Part shown: positions 61,768 through 64,000 of the stretch, piece by piece
Numbering within the stretch: the first letter of the stretch is position 1
Layout of the letters: every line of letters starts with the position of its first letter
Source of the DNA: Flavobacteriaceae bacterium YJPT1-3
GTDB taxonomy: Bacteria > Bacteroidota > Bacteroidia > Flavobacteriales > Flavobacteriaceae
Length of the DNA stretch: 64,000 nt
Direction of reading: 5' to 3'
NCBI GenBank assembly: GCA_029866965.1
Contig: CP123444.1
Location: forward strand, 1,281,501 to 1,345,500
Notes under the pieces: generated by a model
The model's input: only the letters and a program-made list of their open reading frames with translations
Database searches by the model: none
What the model was told of the DNA's origin: nothing
Program-made: the position numbers and the translations under genes

Positions 61768-62243
61768 GGAATGTGGGTCTTAGCCGCTTCATAGATCCAA
61801 TCACCCGGCCAGCCTCGGTAGGCCAGATAGTCAGCTAATTTTTTCCGCTTTTTGTATTTGTCTTTCTCAGTTTTCAGTTGTCGGAGTCGTTTGAGCACCA
61901 GGTCTTGGAACACCCGGACATAGTCTTCGTCATCGATCTCTGTTAGCGCTAGTTGGACGATGGTTTTGGATATGTTGCGCTGTTTGAGTTCGCGAACGAT
62001 CCTGCTCTTCCCCCAGGATTTTACCTTGAATTTGCCCCGGGCAAAGCTACGGGCAAATCGCTCTTCATTCAGGTAATTTTCCTGAATCAGATGACCCATA
62101 ATGTGGTCGATGGCTTCCGGGATCATGCGCATGTTGCGGAGTTTTTCCTCCACTTCCTTGTGGCAACGGTCCTGATAGGCGCAATAGAGCTCGAGCTTCC
62201 GTTGGGCTTCTTCTAAGGTATAGGAAGGGGTGCTGGGATACAT
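61764..62243 (-). CDS. recX: regulatory protein RecX
   Basis: A 159-residue RecA-modulating protein from ATG 62243 (MYPSTPSYTLEEAQRKLELYC). The RecX helical repeats are visible, with VEEKLRNMRMIPEAID, YLNEERFARSFARGKFKVKSWGK and ELKQRNISKTIV. An earlier in-frame ATG at 62282 is possible. Its end overlaps the cupin-like gene by four bases on the other strand. Confidence 0.92.
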   Translation of the reverse strand: MYPSTPSYTLEEAQRKLELYCAYQDRCHKEVEEKLRNMRMIPEAIDHIMGHLIQENYLNEERFARSFARGKFKVKSWGKSRIVRELKQRNISKTIVQLALTEIDDEDYVRVFQDLVLKRLRQLKTEKDKYKKRKKLADYLAYRGWPGDWIYEAAKTHIP

Positions 62244-62389
62244 CACAACAAAGATAAACCTTGGATTTTTACTCAAGTCCATTAATAAGCTTTCGTGCCC
62301 AGCATATGGTATTGCGGAGACTGGGCAAATATTGGCAAAGTGGCTGAGTAGGAGCGGTTGGAACGCAAAAAAGGTTGGAAATACGGCAT

Positions 62390-62422
62390 AAAAAAACCCC
62401 TGCCGTTACCGGAGGGGTTTTC
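62390..62422 (-). terminator. intrinsic terminator of rng
   Basis: Stem AAAACCCCT/AGGGGTTTT with an inner CCG/CGG pair and T runs on both sides. Confidence 0.9.
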
Positions 62423-62425
62423 TTA

Positions 62426-63970
62426 TTATGGTTCTAGCTCTTTCCCATCCTTGTCAAGGAAATGGTACTCCAGATAATTGTAAGCATCTCTGGGCATGAT
62501 TTTTACCCACTTTTTGTGTTCCAAAAACCATTTGGAACGTATCGATGGAAATCCTTTTACAAGGAAGGCGGCGATAAAAGGATGCGCGTTGAGCGTGATC
62601 TTTTTATGACCGGCCTTAAATAATTTGATCAAATCAGTTTGGATGCGATTGACTACACTGATGGGTGCTTCAATCTCTCCATTGCCACCGGCCGGATCCG
62701 GCTCTCGAGTTTTGATGTCGATTTCCGGGCGCACGCGCTGACGGGTGATTTGTATCAGACCAAATTTGCTGGGCGGCAAGATTTTATGCTTGGCCCGATC
62801 GTCCTTCATCTCATCGCGAAGGTGATCAAAGAGCTTTCTTCGATGCTGGGAGTTACCCATGTCAATAAAGTCAATGACGATAATTCCACCCATGTCACGC
62901 AGTCTCAATTGACGAGCGATTTCTGTGGCGGCGATCATATTGACCTCAAGAGCGGTATCTTCCTGGCTTTTGGCTTTATTAGAGCGGTTTCCACTGTTCA
63001 CGTCTATGACGTGGAGGGCTTCGGTATGTTCTATCACCAGATAGGCACCGCGGCTCATGGATACTGTCTTACCAAAAGAAGTCTTTATCTGCCGTTCGAT
63101 CCCAAATTTTTCATAGATGGGAACAGCATTTTGGTACAACTTAACAATATTCTCTTTTTTTGGTGCAATCTCTTGCAGGTATTCTTTGAGTTGGTAGTAT
63201 AGGTCTTCATCATCTACCGTGATGCTGGTAAAGGATTCATTGAAAATGTCTCTCAAAATGGAAGAGGCTCTATTCATTTCTCCCAAAACCTTACTGGGGT
63301 GATGGGCTCCTTTGATCTTTTGGGACATGGAGTTCCAACGATCCACCAGATTTTGCAGGTCTCTATCGAGTTCTGCTACTTTTACGCCTTCAGCGACGGT
63401 GCGTAAAATGACACCGAAACCTTTAGGCCGAATGCTTTGTACCAATCGTTTAAGACGCGCTTTCTCTTCGCGGCTTTCTATTTTTTGAGAGATAGAAATG
63501 CGGTCAGAAAAAGGCACGAGAACAATATACCTACCGGCAATAGATAGCTCGCTGCTGATGCGCGGGCCTTTGGTAGAAATAGGTTCTTTTACGATTTGAA
63601 CAAGAAGGCTTTGATTGGGTTTTAGAACATCGGCAATTTTACCGTTTTTGTCTATCTCCTTCTCAAAGGAAAAGTTTTTTAATGCGTAGTTTTTTAGTTT
63701 ACCTGTGCTTACACCTTTTATATACTTCGACAGCGATTTGAGCTGCGGACCTAGGTCGTGATAATGCAAAAAAGCATCTTTCTCGTACCCCACGTTGACA
63801 AATGCGGCATTCAGTCCAGAGACAGTCTTACGGATCTTAGCGATATAAATATCGCCTACGTTAAACTTGTTCTCATCCTCATTGCGTTGAAGTTCTATTA
63901 ATTTTCCATCTTTTAAAAGGGCAAAATCAACTGCGCTCGAACCGGATCGTATGATTAATTCGTTATTCAC
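62426..63970 (-). CDS. rng: ribonuclease G/E
   Basis: A 514-residue endoribonuclease for rRNA and mRNA processing. An S1 domain (about 35-130) is followed by an RNase H-like and a DNase I-like catalytic region with the magnesium-binding Asp in HVIDVNSGNR and VIDFIDM. It begins with GTG at 63970, which is consistent with family starts (M-N-N-E-L-I-I-R). The frame stays open upstream to the window edge, so a longer start outside cannot be excluded. The zinc-link cysteines of RNase E are not seen. Confidence 0.95.
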   Translation of the reverse strand: MNNELIIRSGSSAVDFALLKDGKLIELQRNEDENKFNVGDIYIAKIRKTVSGLNAAFVNVGYEKDAFLHYHDLGPQLKSLSKYIKGVSTGKLKNYALKNFSFEKEIDKNGKIADVLKPNQSLLVQIVKEPISTKGPRISSELSIAGRYIVLVPFSDRISISQKIESREEKARLKRLVQSIRPKGFGVILRTVAEGVKVAELDRDLQNLVDRWNSMSQKIKGAHHPSKVLGEMNRASSILRDIFNESFTSITVDDEDLYYQLKEYLQEIAPKKENIVKLYQNAVPIYEKFGIERQIKTSFGKTVSMSRGAYLVIEHTEALHVIDVNSGNRSNKAKSQEDTALEVNMIAATEIARQLRLRDMGGIIVIDFIDMGNSQHRRKLFDHLRDEMKDDRAKHKILPPSKFGLIQITRQRVRPEIDIKTREPDPAGGNGEIEAPISVVNRIQTDLIKLFKAGHKKITLNAHPFIAAFLVKGFPSIRSKWFLEHKKWVKIMPRDAYNYLEYHFLDKDGKELEP

Positions 63971-64000
63971 GCTTAATAGATTTTTATCCCGACGATTACT

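Overview
This window comes from a Bacteroidota chromosome, most likely a marine member of the Flavobacteriaceae. The signs are TAnnTTTG-type -7 promoter elements with hardly any Shine-Dalgarno sequences, family-restricted genes (DUF4270, DUF3109, DUF2721, a NagB-LmbE fusion, a Big_5-type lipoprotein, a short AtpC), many lipoproteins with Cys lipoboxes, and the gene orders prs-rplY-pth-ribF and atpD-atpC. Most of the window is ordinary core genome read in short operons on both strands. I see no prophage, transposase or CRISPR array.

Layout: 1-4.5 kb, a minus-strand block prs, rplY, pth, ribF and an HTTM/gamma-carboxylase-like gene cut by the left edge. 4.6-5.4 kb, a broken tRNA-Leu-like sequence, a small GIY-YIG nuclease gene, an intact tRNA-Leu(CAA) and a 122-bp tandem repeat. 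5.4-7 kb, an AT-rich lone sulfatase. 7.1-13.3 kb, small membrane proteins, HupE/UreJ, dCMP deaminase, an S41 protease, an aminotransferase and tRNA-Arg(CCU). 13.3-18 kb, two unknowns, a frameshifted serine hydrolase and a hybrid histidine kinase. 18-26.6 kb, a possible small RNA, an ankyrin pair, GNAT, an exonuclease with a CBS/DUF294 protein, omega-amidase, a Big_5 lipoprotein, ComF and a coiled-coil protein. 26.6-36 kb, glyS, a 1163-residue outer-membrane protein, exonuclease III, an OmpA lipoprotein, a Tas-like reductase and radA. 36-39.6 kb, an esterase-fold protein without its serine, a flippase-like protein, panD and panC. 39.7-48.4 kb, a truncated GT5 protein, DUF4270, glmS, and a TonB receptor with an SGNH lipoprotein. 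48.5-52.4 kb, atpDC and nagB. 52.6-55.2 kb, a frameshifted M61 peptidase and an XRE/DUF2975 regulatory pair. 55.3-61.8 kb, a biotin operon bioF-bioD-bioA-KAS-bioB plus a cupin-like oxygenase. 61.8-64 kb, recX and rng.

The strongest unexplained signal is a 14-bp perfect palindrome (GCTTTCGCGAAAGC) that occurs eight times exactly and about seven more times with one to three changes. Nearly all copies are inside genes, where they encode A-F-A-K or x-S-R-K. Other notable points are the tRNA-Leu/GIY-YIG arrangement, a paired operator covering the promoter of the XRE/DUF2975 operon, a ketoacyl synthase where a pimeloyl-forming gene is expected in the biotin operon, promoters placed inside terminators or directly at start codons, and a strong terminator at 18.3 kb with no annotated transcript to end.

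All assignments are by eye, from motifs and remembered family features. Nothing was searched or computed beyond reading the sequence.
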